A DNA stretch of 5,905 nucleotides from Desulfovibrio sp. (GTDB lineage Bacteria > Desulfobacterota > Desulfovibrionia > Desulfovibrionales > Desulfovibrionaceae), in the NCBI GenBank assembly GCA_003525525.1, contig DQED01000038.1, positions 1-5,905 of the forward strand, read 5' to 3'. The translations under genes and the position numbers were made by a program. The notes under the pieces were generated by a model, which saw only the letters and a program-made list of their open reading frames with translations, made no database searches and was not told the origin of the DNA. This document shows, piece after piece, positions 1 through 5,643 of the stretch (position 1 is the first letter of the stretch; every line of letters starts with the position of its first letter).

Positions 1-10
1 CCGGAGGCAT

Positions 11-47
11 CTTCCTCTTCTCTTCTTTCTTCTACTTCCTCTTCTTC
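11..47. repeat. Polypyrimidine/polypurine tract after the gamma-subunit gene
   Basis: On the plus strand, 36 of 37 bases are C or T (the only purine is A34), so the minus-strand transcript is almost all G and A. Positions 21-33 form a perfect 13-nt mirror repeat. The tract begins inside the stop codon of the 2-oxoacid oxidoreductase gamma subunit and ends directly before a minus-strand ATG at 10-8. Its AGAGGAAG-like composition could act as the ribosome-binding region of a next operon gene starting at that ATG, but only ten bases of such a gene would be in the window. It is not a hairpin, so it does not look like an intrinsic terminator. The tract is clearly visible; its role is inference. 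Confidence 0.6.
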
Positions 48-594
48 AATTCTTGTACGCGGCGGCCCCGGCGCGCAGGGCTTCGGCGTTTTTGGGGATG
101 AGGTGGCTGTAGTGCTTGGCGATGACGTGGGAGAGGCTTTCCTCGACCACGGACAGGGGCAGCACGCCCGTGGCCGCGATGTAGGCCCCGAGCGCCACCA
201 TGTTGGCCATGCGCGTGTTGCCCAGGCCATCGGCGATCTCGTTGCAGGGCACGGCCACGACCTTGACCCGGGCGCTGTCGGCAAGGCCGGCGTCGATCAG
301 CGAGGAGTTGAGCACGAGCACGCCGCCGTCCACCAGCTGGGGCTGGAACTTGTCCAGGGAGGGCCGGTTCATGATGATGAGGCTTTTTGGGCTGCGGATG
401 ATCGGCGAGCCGATGGCGTCGTCGGAGACCACGACCGTGCAGTTGGCCGTGCCGCCGCGCATCTCCGGGCCGTAGACCGGGATGTAGGTGACGTTCAAGC
501 CATGTTCCATGCCGGCGTAGGCCAGCAGGTTGCCGATGAGCATCACGCCCTGGCCGCCGAAGCCGGCCATGATCACGTCCTGATACAAACTCAT
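46..594 (-). CDS. 2-oxoacid:ferredoxin oxidoreductase, gamma subunit
   Basis: This 182-residue protein is the gamma (POR/KOR catalytic-domain) subunit of a cytoplasmic 2-oxoacid:ferredoxin oxidoreductase. In these enzymes the gamma domain helps close the active site and bind coenzyme A. The family signature GFGGQGV is at residues 11-17 and PEMRGG at 43-48, followed by the usual variable C-terminal half; the length is normal for a stand-alone gamma subunit. The ATG at 594 lies 4 nt after the beta-subunit stop codon, and an AAGGAGG Shine-Dalgarno sequence (604-610 on the plus strand) sits 9 nt upstream, inside the end of the beta gene, which suggests translational coupling. The stop is TGA at 46-48. 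The alpha subunit of the same cluster points to a VOR-type enzyme, but gamma does not reveal the substrate. Confidence 0.93.
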   Translation of the reverse strand: MSLYQDVIMAGFGGQGVMLIGNLLAYAGMEHGLNVTYIPVYGPEMRGGTANCTVVVSDDAIGSPIIRSPKSLIIMNRPSLDKFQPQLVDGGVLVLNSSLIDAGLADSARVKVVAVPCNEIADGLGNTRMANMVALGAYIAATGVLPLSVVEESLSHVIAKHYSHLIPKNAEALRAGAAAYKN

Positions 595-598
595 GACC

Positions 599-1369
599 CT
601 AGTCCTCCTTGGCCGCGTCTTTGTAGACGCCGAGCGGAAAGCCGGGGATCATCTCCTTGGCCACGCGTTCGTTGGCGGCCACGGGCGAGACTCTCCAGTT
701 CGTGGGGCAGGTGGCGAGGAATTCCACGAAGCCGAACCCTTCGCCCTTGATCTGCGTTTCGAAGGTGCGGCGCAGGGCGCGCTTGGCCTGTGCCATGTTC
801 TTGATGGAATTGACGGCCACGCGGGCGCTGTAGGCGACGCCGTCCAGGGAGGCGATGAGTTCGGCCATGCGCATGGGGCCGCCCTCGCGTTCGGCGCAGC
901 GGCCGGCCGGGCAGGTGGTGGTCTTCTGGCCGATCATGGTCGTGGGGGCCATCTGGCCGCCGGTCATGCCGTAGACGGTGTTGTTGACGAAGACGACGGA
1001 AATGCGCTCGCCGCGGTTGGCGGCGTGCATGATTTCGGCCAGGCCGATGGAGGCCAGGTCGCCGTCGCCCTGGTAGGCGAAGACGAAGGCGTCGGTGCGG
1101 GCGCGCTTGACGCCGGTGGCCACGGCCGGGGCGCGGCCGTGGGGCGCTTCGACGGTGTCGACCAAGATGTAGTTGTACAGGAACACCGAGCAGCCGATGG
1201 AGCTGACGGCGATGGTCTTTTCGACCAGGCCGAACTCTTCCAGGCACTCGGCGACCATGCGGTGGATGACGCCGTGCTGGCAGCCAGGGCAGTAATGGGA
1301 AGGCACGTCGGCCAGGACTTTCGGCCGGTCGAAGACCAGTTCCTCTTTGATTTCAGGAATGGAAGACAT
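599..1369 (-). CDS. 2-oxoacid:ferredoxin oxidoreductase, beta subunit (TPP-binding)
   Basis: This 256-residue subunit binds thiamine pyrophosphate and normally one [4Fe-4S] cluster. It is where the 2-oxoacid is decarboxylated and the first electrons leave toward ferredoxin. The TPP/Mg2+ motif runs from GDGD (101-104) to the paired Asn at 129-130. Likely cluster ligands are C27 and C30 (in CPGC), C60 (in SSIGC) and C221 (in ATCPTNW), the pattern of four-subunit OFOR beta chains. The length is near the usual for separate beta subunits. The ATG at 1369 directly abuts the TAA stop of the alpha gene, with a purine-rich AGGGGG (complement of 1375-1380) just upstream. The stop is TAG, 4 nt before the gamma start. 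The beta chain is common to pyruvate, 2-oxoglutarate and branched-chain enzymes, so substrate is not assigned here. Confidence 0.94.
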   Translation of the reverse strand: MSSIPEIKEELVFDRPKVLADVPSHYCPGCQHGVIHRMVAECLEEFGLVEKTIAVSSIGCSVFLYNYILVDTVEAPHGRAPAVATGVKRARTDAFVFAYQGDGDLASIGLAEIMHAANRGERISVVFVNNTVYGMTGGQMAPTTMIGQKTTTCPAGRCAEREGGPMRMAELIASLDGVAYSARVAVNSIKNMAQAKRALRRTFETQIKGEGFGFVEFLATCPTNWRVSPVAANERVAKEMIPGFPLGVYKDAAKED

Positions 1370-2431
1370 TTAGGCCCCCTTTGCGGCCGCCCGGATGGGC
1401 TCCACGAATTCGTCCGGCGTGGGCAGGTTGCCGGGGAAGACCCCGTAGAAATCGGAATCGGCCAGGCCGCGCACGGCCAGGCGCACGTCGTCCACCATCT
1501 GGCCGAGGTTGTGCTCGATGGTGAGGAAGCGCTTGCCGGCGGCGGCCAGGGCGCGCAGGGCCTCTTCCGGGAAGGGATAGAGGGTGATGGGCCGCAGCAG
1601 GCCGATCTTGAGACCCGCGTCACGCAGCGCGCGCACGGCGGTCTTGGCGATGCGGCCGATGGAGCCGTAGGCCACGACCACGAGGTCGGCGGCGGCGGTT
1701 TCGAAATCCTCGTAGAGGACTTCGGCGCGCATGGCCTCGTATTTCTTCTGCAAGAGCCTGTTCTGGCCGGCCAGGGCCCCGTCCTCGAGGAAGAGCGACT
1801 TGAGGAGCCTCGGGGCGCGCTCGCCCCTGCCGGTCAGCTTCCAGTCGCCGCCCTCGGCGGGATCGATGGGGAGCGGCTCGCGCGGCGTGACCGGCTCCTT
1901 CATCTGGCCGACGATGGCGTCGCCGAGGATGAGCACCGGGTTGCGGTACTTGTAGGCCAGTTCGAAGGCCGTGAACGTCAGGTCGTAGCATTCCTGGCAG
2001 GTGGCCGGGGCCAGGGTCAGGGTGCGGTAGTCGCCGTGGCCGCCGCCCTTGACGGACTGGAAGTAGTCGCCCTGGGAGGGGCCGATGTCGCCGAGGCCGG
2101 GGCCGCCGCGGTTCATGTTGACGATGACGCCGGGCAGTTCCGAGCCGGCCATGTAGGAGATGGCCTCCTGCATGAGCGACACGCCCGGGCTCGAGGAGGT
2201 GGTCATGGCGCGCACGCCGCAGGCCGCCGCGCCGAGCAGCATGTTGGCCGCCGCGACCTCGGACTCGGCCTGGACGAACTGGCCTCCGGCGGCGGGCATG
2301 GCCGAGGAGAGCATCTCCGGGATGTCGTTTTGCGGGGTGATGGGATAGCCGAAGTAGCAACGGCAGCCGGCGGCCAGAGCACCCTGGCCGATGGCCTCGT
2401 TACCCTTGATGAAGACGCGTTTGGCCGACAT
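1370..2431 (-). CDS. vorB: 2-oxoacid:ferredoxin oxidoreductase, alpha subunit (VorB-like)
   Basis: This 353-residue alpha subunit carries the pyrimidine-binding half of the TPP site and the following PFOR domain II. Visible motifs are GNEAIGQGAL (10-19), GYPITPQNDIPE (28-39), the acidic AESE stretch containing the conserved Glu (55-58), SSSPGVSLMQE (79-89), MNRGGPGLGDIGPSQGDYFQ (106-125) and RPITLYPFPE (280-289). The RGGPGLG..PSQGDYFQ segment resembles VorB proteins (3-methyl-2-oxobutanoate:ferredoxin oxidoreductase). KorA proteins of 2-oxoglutarate enzymes usually have RGGPSTG..TKTEQSDL there. I therefore favour a branched-chain 2-oxoacid or broad-specificity enzyme that makes acyl-CoA and reduced ferredoxin. 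The open frame continues upstream to 2641, but that part is the ferredoxin gene in another frame. The start at 2431 has a good ribosome-binding site and matches the family N-terminus. It overlaps the ferredoxin TGA by 1 nt. Confidence 0.93.
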   Translation of the reverse strand: MSAKRVFIKGNEAIGQGALAAGCRCYFGYPITPQNDIPEMLSSAMPAAGGQFVQAESEVAAANMLLGAAACGVRAMTTSSSPGVSLMQEAISYMAGSELPGVIVNMNRGGPGLGDIGPSQGDYFQSVKGGGHGDYRTLTLAPATCQECYDLTFTAFELAYKYRNPVLILGDAIVGQMKEPVTPREPLPIDPAEGGDWKLTGRGERAPRLLKSLFLEDGALAGQNRLLQKKYEAMRAEVLYEDFETAAADLVVVAYGSIGRIAKTAVRALRDAGLKIGLLRPITLYPFPEEALRALAAAGKRFLTIEHNLGQMVDDVRLAVRGLADSDFYGVFPGNLPTPDEFVEPIRAAAKGA

Positions 2432-2670
2432 CAGTCGTTCTCCTTGGCTTTGCTTTTCACGCTGCGCCAGACCTTGATGGCCACGTCCGGGCACATCTGC
2501 GCGCAGGCGGCGCAGCCGGTGCATTTTTCCTTCTCGGCCTCGAGGACCTCGGCCACCTTGTAGCCCTTGGCATTGAAACGCGAGGAGGCGGCGATGATGG
2601 CCTTGGGGCAGACCTGCGCGCACAGCAGGCAGCCTTTGCACCGTTCCTCGTCGATGACGATCCGCGACAT
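2431..2670 (-). CDS. 2-oxoacid:ferredoxin oxidoreductase, delta subunit (2x[4Fe-4S] ferredoxin)
   Basis: This 79-residue protein is a small bacterial-type ferredoxin that passes electrons from the TPP-containing core of the oxidoreductase to free ferredoxin. It has two full CxxCxxCxxxCP motifs: C11, C14, C17, C21 and C50, C53, C56, C60, enough for two [4Fe-4S] clusters. A basic and acidic tail (KSKAKEND) ends the protein; no signal peptide is present, so it is cytoplasmic. The start at 2670 is supported by AAGGAG (complement of 2678-2683) 7 nt upstream and by the typical N-terminus MSRIVIDEERCKGC. The frame stays open as far as 3996, but that extension runs antiframe through queA and is not real. 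Its TGA overlaps the alpha-subunit ATG by 1 nt (TGATG), so the two are probably translationally coupled. It is the first gene of the delta-alpha-beta-gamma cluster. Confidence 0.93.
   Translation of the reverse strand: MSRIVIDEERCKGCLLCAQVCPKAIIAASSRFNAKGYKVAEVLEAEKEKCTGCAACAQMCPDVAIKVWRSVKSKAKEND
2440..2445 (-). promoter_or_regulatory. Ribosome-binding site fixing the alpha-subunit start
   Basis: The minus strand reads AAGGAG 8 nt upstream of the ATG at 2431, inside the 3' end of the ferredoxin gene. Together with the family N-terminus (MSAKRVFIKGNEA) it selects 2431 over the in-frame upstream ATG at 2641, whose first 70 residues are an out-of-frame shadow of the ferredoxin. Confidence 0.8.
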
Positions 2671-2783
2671 CGGTTCACTCCTTTGCGGGGGCATCGGGCA
2701 CGGCGCGAACGCCGCCGATCGGGAGAGCCCGCCGCTCTCCCTGCCCGGGAAAACCTTGCGGTGAGGGGACGCTTGCGGGGCGG
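2671..2783. other. Intergenic gap between queA and the oxidoreductase cluster, with a stem-loop
   Basis: This 113-bp gap contains a perfect 8-bp inverted repeat, GGGAGAGC (2721-2728) and GCTCTCCC (2734-2741), with a 5-nt loop. A second, 5-bp hairpin is at 2701-2714 (CGGCG, CGAA loop, CGCCG). In the minus-strand transcript neither is followed by a U-run, so they are not canonical intrinsic terminators. They could be an RNA-processing or stability element, or a factor-dependent terminator after queA. A CTTGCGG direct repeat is at 2755-2761 and 2772-2778. I found no convincing -35/-10 pair, so I cannot say whether the oxidoreductase genes have their own promoter here or are read through from upstream. 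Confidence 0.5.
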
Positions 2784-3884
2784 TCAGCGCACCAACATGG
2801 CGTCGCCGTAGGAAAAAAAGCGGTAGCCGGAGGCGATGGCCTCGCCGTAGGCGGCGAGCAGCCGCTGCCGTCCGACCAGGGCGGCCAGCATAATCACCAG
2901 GGATGATCCAGGCAAATGGAAATTCGTGACCATGCCGTCGAGCGTTCGAAACACGTAGCCGGGGCGTATGAAGATGTCGGTTTCGCCGGCGAAGGCCGTC
3001 ATTTCCCCGGCCTCGCGCACCACGCCCTCGAGCGTGCGTGCGGCGGTGGTGCCCACGGCGATGACCGCCCTGCCCTTTGCCTTGGCCTCGCGCACGGCGG
3101 CGGCGGTCGCTTCCGGCACCTCGATCCACTCCCTGTGCATGGCATGCTCGCGGATGTCGGCCACGCGCACGGGCGAGAAGGTGCCGATGCCCACATGGCA
3201 GGTGACCCGGGCCAGGCCGAAGCCGCGCGCGGCGAGCACGCCGAGCAGTTCCTCGGTGAAATGCAGGCCGGCCGTGGGCGCGGCGGCCGAACCCAGCTTG
3301 TCGTCGCGGGCGTAGACGGTCTGGTAGGTCTCGCGGTCGTTTGCGTCGTCGGCGCGGCGGATGTAGGGCGGCAGGGGCACATGCCCGATGCGCGAAAGGA
3401 TCTCCGGCAGGCTGCCGCGCCAGGAGAGGACGAAATCGGTGTGGCCGAACGCGCCGCGCCTCGTGGCGGTCAGGTACAAATCCGGCGCGAAATCCACGCG
3501 GTCCCCGGGCTTCGGCGGCCGGGACACGCGCAAAAGCCCCGAGGCCGGGGCGTGGGACCAGCCCGTGTCCGGGTCGGTCGCCGGGGCGAGCAGCGCCACG
3601 GGCGTGGTCAGGAGCAGCTCGGCCGCGCCGCCCGTGGGCTTTTGGCCGAAAAGGCGCACCGGCGCGACCTTGGTGTCGTTGACCACGAGCAGCGCGCCCG
3701 GCGGCAGCAGGTCGGGCAGGTCGGAAAAGACGGCGTGCCCGGTTTTTCCGGTCGCGCGTTCCACGATCATGAGCCGGCAGGCGTCGCGTTTCGCGCACGG
3801 CCGCTCGGCGATATGCCCGGGCGGCAGGTCGAAGCGGTAGGCGTCGAGCAGGTCGTCGGGCGTGGCTGGGGAATCGGTCGGCAA
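2784..3884 (-). CDS. queA: S-adenosylmethionine:tRNA ribosyltransferase-isomerase QueA
   Basis: QueA transfers and rearranges the ribosyl part of S-adenosylmethionine onto preQ1 at the wobble position (G34) of tRNAs with GUN anticodons, giving epoxyqueuosine. The 366-residue product has the family's conserved blocks in order: VVNDTKVAPVRL (67-78), HVPLPPYIRR (168-177), DRETYQTVYA (183-192), GSAAAPTAGLHFT (198-210), HVGIGTFSPV (230-239), TNFHLPGSSL (320-329) and YRFFSYGDAML (354-364). Length is slightly above the usual 340-360. The start codon appears to be TTG at 3884, 20 nt after the lipB stop. No ATG or GTG precedes the conserved YRFDLPP block, and the upstream Shine-Dalgarno match is weak, so initiation may be inefficient or coupled to lipB. 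The stop is TGA at 2784-2786. No other queuosine gene is in the window. Confidence 0.96.
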   Translation of the reverse strand: MPTDSPATPDDLLDAYRFDLPPGHIAERPCAKRDACRLMIVERATGKTGHAVFSDLPDLLPPGALLVVNDTKVAPVRLFGQKPTGGAAELLLTTPVALLAPATDPDTGWSHAPASGLLRVSRPPKPGDRVDFAPDLYLTATRRGAFGHTDFVLSWRGSLPEILSRIGHVPLPPYIRRADDANDRETYQTVYARDDKLGSAAAPTAGLHFTEELLGVLAARGFGLARVTCHVGIGTFSPVRVADIREHAMHREWIEVPEATAAAVREAKAKGRAVIAVGTTAARTLEGVVREAGEMTAFAGETDIFIRPGYVFRTLDGMVTNFHLPGSSLVIMLAALVGRQRLLAAYGEAIASGYRFFSYGDAMLVR

Positions 3885-3904
3885 GGCGGAATCTCGTTGG
3901 TTCG

Positions 3905-4564
3905 TTAGGGACGTTGCGCGAGGGCTTCCGTGACGCGTCCGGCCATGCGCGCCATGGCGGCAGCCATGTCCACGGGCTTTCCCGTTTCCGCGGCAACCGA
4001 GGTCATGGCCACGCCGGCCAGGCCGCAGGGCACGATGGCGTTAAAAAGGCGCAGGTCGTTGTCCAGGTTGACGGCGATGCCGTGGGTAGCCACGCCCCGG
4101 GAGACGTGGATGCCGAGCGACGCGATCTTGCGCTCGCCCACCCAGAGCCCCAGGGGATTGCTGCGGCACGTCGCGGCAACGCCATAGTCCGCAAGCAGTT
4201 CCCGGCCGAGTTCCAGCAGCCAGGCCACGAAGGATTTGACGCCAAAACCGAGGGCGCGCAGCGCGACGACCGGGTAGACCACGAGCTGGCCGGGATTGTG
4301 CGCGGTGGCCCCGCCGCCCCGGTCCGTCTGCACGACCGCGACGCCTGGCGGCGCGCACAGCACCGTGTTGACGGGCTTGTTGGCCCCGAGCGTGATGACC
4401 GGGCCGTGCTCCAGGATGAAGATCACGCCGGCGGACGTTCCGGCCTTGACCGCGGCGGCCGTTTCCTCCTGGAGCGTCAGGGCCTCGGCGTAGCCGATGC
4501 GCCCCAGAACCCGCGCTTCGGGACGCTGCCCGGCCACAGGCGTCGCCGCCTTACCCGCCGGCAT
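3905..4564 (-). CDS. lipB: Octanoyl-[ACP]:protein N-octanoyltransferase LipB
   Basis: LipB moves the octanoyl group from acyl carrier protein to a lysine of lipoyl-domain proteins, the first step of endogenous lipoate synthesis; LipA then inserts sulfur. The 219-residue product shows EHGPVITLG (52-60), DRGGGATAHNPGQLVVYPV (81-99), GLWVGERKIASLGI (139-152) with the expected catalytic Lys146, HGIAVNLDNDL (161-171) and NAIVPCGL (175-182) with the catalytic Cys180. The usual RGG..TYHGPGQ motif reads RGGGATAHNPGQ here, a conservative-looking variant. The ATG at 4564 overlaps the DHH gene by 14 nt and has no clear Shine-Dalgarno sequence. A GTG at 4537 (residue 10), lying after an AAGG, is a reasonable alternative and would remove the overlap. 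No lipA or lipoyl-protein gene is nearby; likely clients in such an anaerobe would be the glycine-cleavage H protein, which is inference. Confidence 0.95.
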   Translation of the reverse strand: MPAGKAATPVAGQRPEARVLGRIGYAEALTLQEETAAAVKAGTSAGVIFILEHGPVITLGANKPVNTVLCAPPGVAVVQTDRGGGATAHNPGQLVVYPVVALRALGFGVKSFVAWLLELGRELLADYGVAATCRSNPLGLWVGERKIASLGIHVSRGVATHGIAVNLDNDLRLFNAIVPCGLAGVAMTSVAAETGKPVDMAAAMARMAGRVTEALAQRP

Positions 4565-5465
4565 TGAGCACGGCCGTCACGTCGGCGATGACCTGCGCGG
4601 CCTGGTCCTCGGGCACCTGGCAGGTGCCGACGTTGACGTGTCCGCCGCCGCCGTAGGAAAGCATGAGCCGGCCGATGTCCACGGGGTTGGAACAGTCGAA
4701 AATGGACTTGCCGACGGTGAGCACCACGTTCTGCTTCGCCTTGCCCCAGATGACCTGCACGCTCACGTTGCACTCGGGGAACAGGGCGTAGGCCGTGAAG
4801 CGGTTGCCCGTATAGATTTCTTCCTGCTCGCGCAGGTCAATGAGCAGCACCTTGCCGACGATCGTGGAGCGCGCGCGCAACATGGCCGCGAACTGCTCCT
4901 CCTGGGCGAAATAGCGCGCGACGCGCTCGGCCACGTCCGGGTCGGCCAGAATCGCGTCCACGGATTCGTGGCGGCACAGATCGACCAGGCGCATCATGAG
5001 CTGGTAGTTGCTGATGCGGTAGTCGCGGTAGCGCCCGAGTCCCGTGCGCGGGTCCATGATGAAGCTCAAAAGGATCCAGCCCTTGGGATCGGCCACGTCC
5101 CCGGGCGTCAGGTCGCCGCTGTCGCAGCGGTCCACGTAGGCGAGCATTTCGTCGAAACTGGCGGGAAACTTTTCATGCCCGCCGTAATATTCCCAGATGA
5201 CGCGCGCGCAGCTCGGATAGTGCTTGGACGCGCCCTGAAACTCGATGTCGCCCAGGCGCTCTGCCTCGCTCGTGTGGTGGTCGAACCACAGGCCGCAGCC
5301 CGGGGCGTAGGGCACATTGGCCAGGATGTCGTTCGCGCCGCATGCGACCTTGCCGTCCTGCACGTCCTTGGGGTGCACGAACACCCATTCGTCCATGACG
5401 CCGGCTTCCTTGAGCAGCACGGCGCAGATGAGCCCATCGAAATCCGAACGGGTGAGCAGCCGCAT
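4551..5465 (-). CDS. DHH-family phosphoesterase (exopolyphosphatase-like)
   Basis: This 304-residue protein belongs to the DHH phosphoesterase superfamily (RecJ, NrnA, exopolyphosphatase-like), metal-dependent enzymes cutting phosphoester or phosphoanhydride bonds. Motif I is SDFDG (7-11, acidic D8 and D10), motif II is probably around D46 (NDILANVPY), motif III is FDHHTSE (61-67) and motif IV is YVDRCDSGD (110-118). A C-terminal DHHA1-like part ends in the glycine-rich GGGGHVNVG (272-280). All expected metal ligands are present, so it should be active. The substrate (polyphosphate, short RNA or a nucleotide) cannot be told. No signal peptide or membrane segment is seen. The ATG at 5465 follows an AGGAGG, and the DHH fold begins at once (MRLLTRSDFDG). 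The frame is open to 5840, but that stretch crosses the promoter and the divergent gene. It is the first gene of the minus-strand run and overlaps lipB by 14 nt. Confidence 0.92.
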   Translation of the reverse strand: MRLLTRSDFDGLICAVLLKEAGVMDEWVFVHPKDVQDGKVACGANDILANVPYAPGCGLWFDHHTSEAERLGDIEFQGASKHYPSCARVIWEYYGGHEKFPASFDEMLAYVDRCDSGDLTPGDVADPKGWILLSFIMDPRTGLGRYRDYRISNYQLMMRLVDLCRHESVDAILADPDVAERVARYFAQEEQFAAMLRARSTIVGKVLLIDLREQEEIYTGNRFTAYALFPECNVSVQVIWGKAKQNVVLTVGKSIFDCSNPVDIGRLMLSYGGGGHVNVGTCQVPEDQAAQVIADVTAVLNAGG

Positions 5466-5469
5466 AGAG

Positions 5470-5475
5470 CCTCCT
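5470..5475 (-). promoter_or_regulatory. Ribosome-binding site of the DHH phosphoesterase gene
   Basis: The minus strand reads AGGAGG (AAGGAGG in full) 4 nt before the ATG at 5465, a slightly short spacing. It supports 5465 over an in-frame ATG at 5513, which would add a 16-residue Arg-rich extension. A small inverted repeat, TTGC (5475-5478) and GCAA (5483-5486), touches the edge of this site. Confidence 0.75.
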
Positions 5476-5484
5476 TGCAATCGC

Positions 5485-5510
5485 AAAAAACGCCGGCGAC
5501 CGGCCCGGCG
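5485..5510 (-). terminator. Intrinsic-terminator-like hairpin in the DHH gene leader
   Basis: Read on the minus strand, CGCCGG (5510-5505) pairs perfectly with CCGGCG (5496-5491) across an 8-nt loop, and six T's follow at once (5490-5485). This is the classic form of a rho-independent terminator. It lies between the promoter candidate at 5521-5549 and the DHH ribosome-binding site. No minus-strand gene lies upstream in view for it to end, so attenuation of the DHH/lipB/queA transcript is the simplest reading. The structure is seen; the regulatory role is inferred. Confidence 0.55.
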
Positions 5511-5520
5511 CATGCCTCGA

Positions 5521-5549
5521 AATGTAGCCCAGGCGCACCCGCGAGGCAA
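5521..5549 (-). promoter_or_regulatory. Sigma70-type promoter candidate for the DHH-lipB-queA operon
   Basis: On the minus strand, TTGCCT (5549-5544) and TACATT (5526-5521) are separated by exactly 17 nt. Each hexamer matches four of six consensus positions (TTGACA, TATAAT). Transcription would begin near 5513-5515, leaving a leader of about 50 nt before the DHH ATG that includes the terminator-like hairpin. The surrounding sequence is very GC-rich, so this spaced pair stands out. It may drive the whole minus-strand run if there is read-through past queA. Confidence 0.5.
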
Positions 5550-5551
5550 CC

Positions 5552-5580
5552 GCCGGCCGCACGGGCGGCGCACGGCCGGC
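5552..5580. repeat. 8-bp inverted repeat in the divergent intergenic region
   Basis: GCCGGCCG (5552-5559) is repeated inverted as CGGCCGGC (5573-5580) with a 13-nt spacer. It sits just upstream of the -35 element proposed for the minus-strand promoter and about 60 nt before the plus-strand start codon. It may be an operator dyad or an RNA stem. On the plus strand a T5 run begins only 9 nt beyond the stem, too far for a normal terminator. Short GC-only repeats arise readily by chance in such GC-rich DNA. Confidence 0.4.
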
Positions 5581-5589
5581 CCGAAGCTA

Positions 5590-5619
5590 TTTTTCCTTTG
5601 CCAGCAGCCCGTTTTTCCT
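5590..5619. repeat. Direct repeat pair TTTTTCCT, 22 bp apart
   Basis: TTTTTCCT occurs at 5590-5597 and again at 5612-5619, a start-to-start distance of 22 bp, about two helical turns. These are the most AT-rich bases in the intergenic region and lie directly before the plus-strand gene. Between them is TTGCCA (5598-5603), and 17 nt later TGAAAT (5621-5626), a weak promoter-like pair; however, a start site from it would fall in the Shine-Dalgarno sequence. The repeats could be regulator sites or chance. Confidence 0.35.
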
Positions 5620-5643
5620 GTGAAATACCAAAAGGACCAGCCC

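Noticed and set aside
593..2563. A 656-codon plus-strand open frame antisense to the alpha, beta and ferredoxin genes
   Set aside because: It is the mirror of high-GC codon use. The minus-strand genes have clear family motifs and ribosome-binding sites, while this frame gives low-complexity Gly/Ala/Asp/His-rich protein with no motif.
2916..3908. A 330-codon plus-strand open frame over queA
   Set aside because: Shadow frame of queA; Arg/Gly/His-rich with no recognisable domain, whereas queA carries all family motifs.
2431..3996. A 521-residue fusion of ferredoxin with a long upstream Arg/Pro-rich region
   Set aside because: The upstream part is queA read in a wrong frame. The ferredoxin has its own AAGGAG and ATG at 2670.
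5560..5594. Plus-strand intrinsic terminator from the inverted repeat at 5552-5580 plus a T5 run
   Set aside because: The T-run begins 9 nt after the stem, and no plus-strand gene ends upstream of it.
5586..5606. Sigma54-like TGGCA element on the minus strand
   Set aside because: No TTGC-type -12 element at the required distance.
5598..5626. Plus-strand promoter TTGCCA-N17-TGAAAT
   Set aside because: The spacing is right, but the start site would fall within the AAGGA of the plus-strand gene, leaving almost no leader. Kept only as a note.
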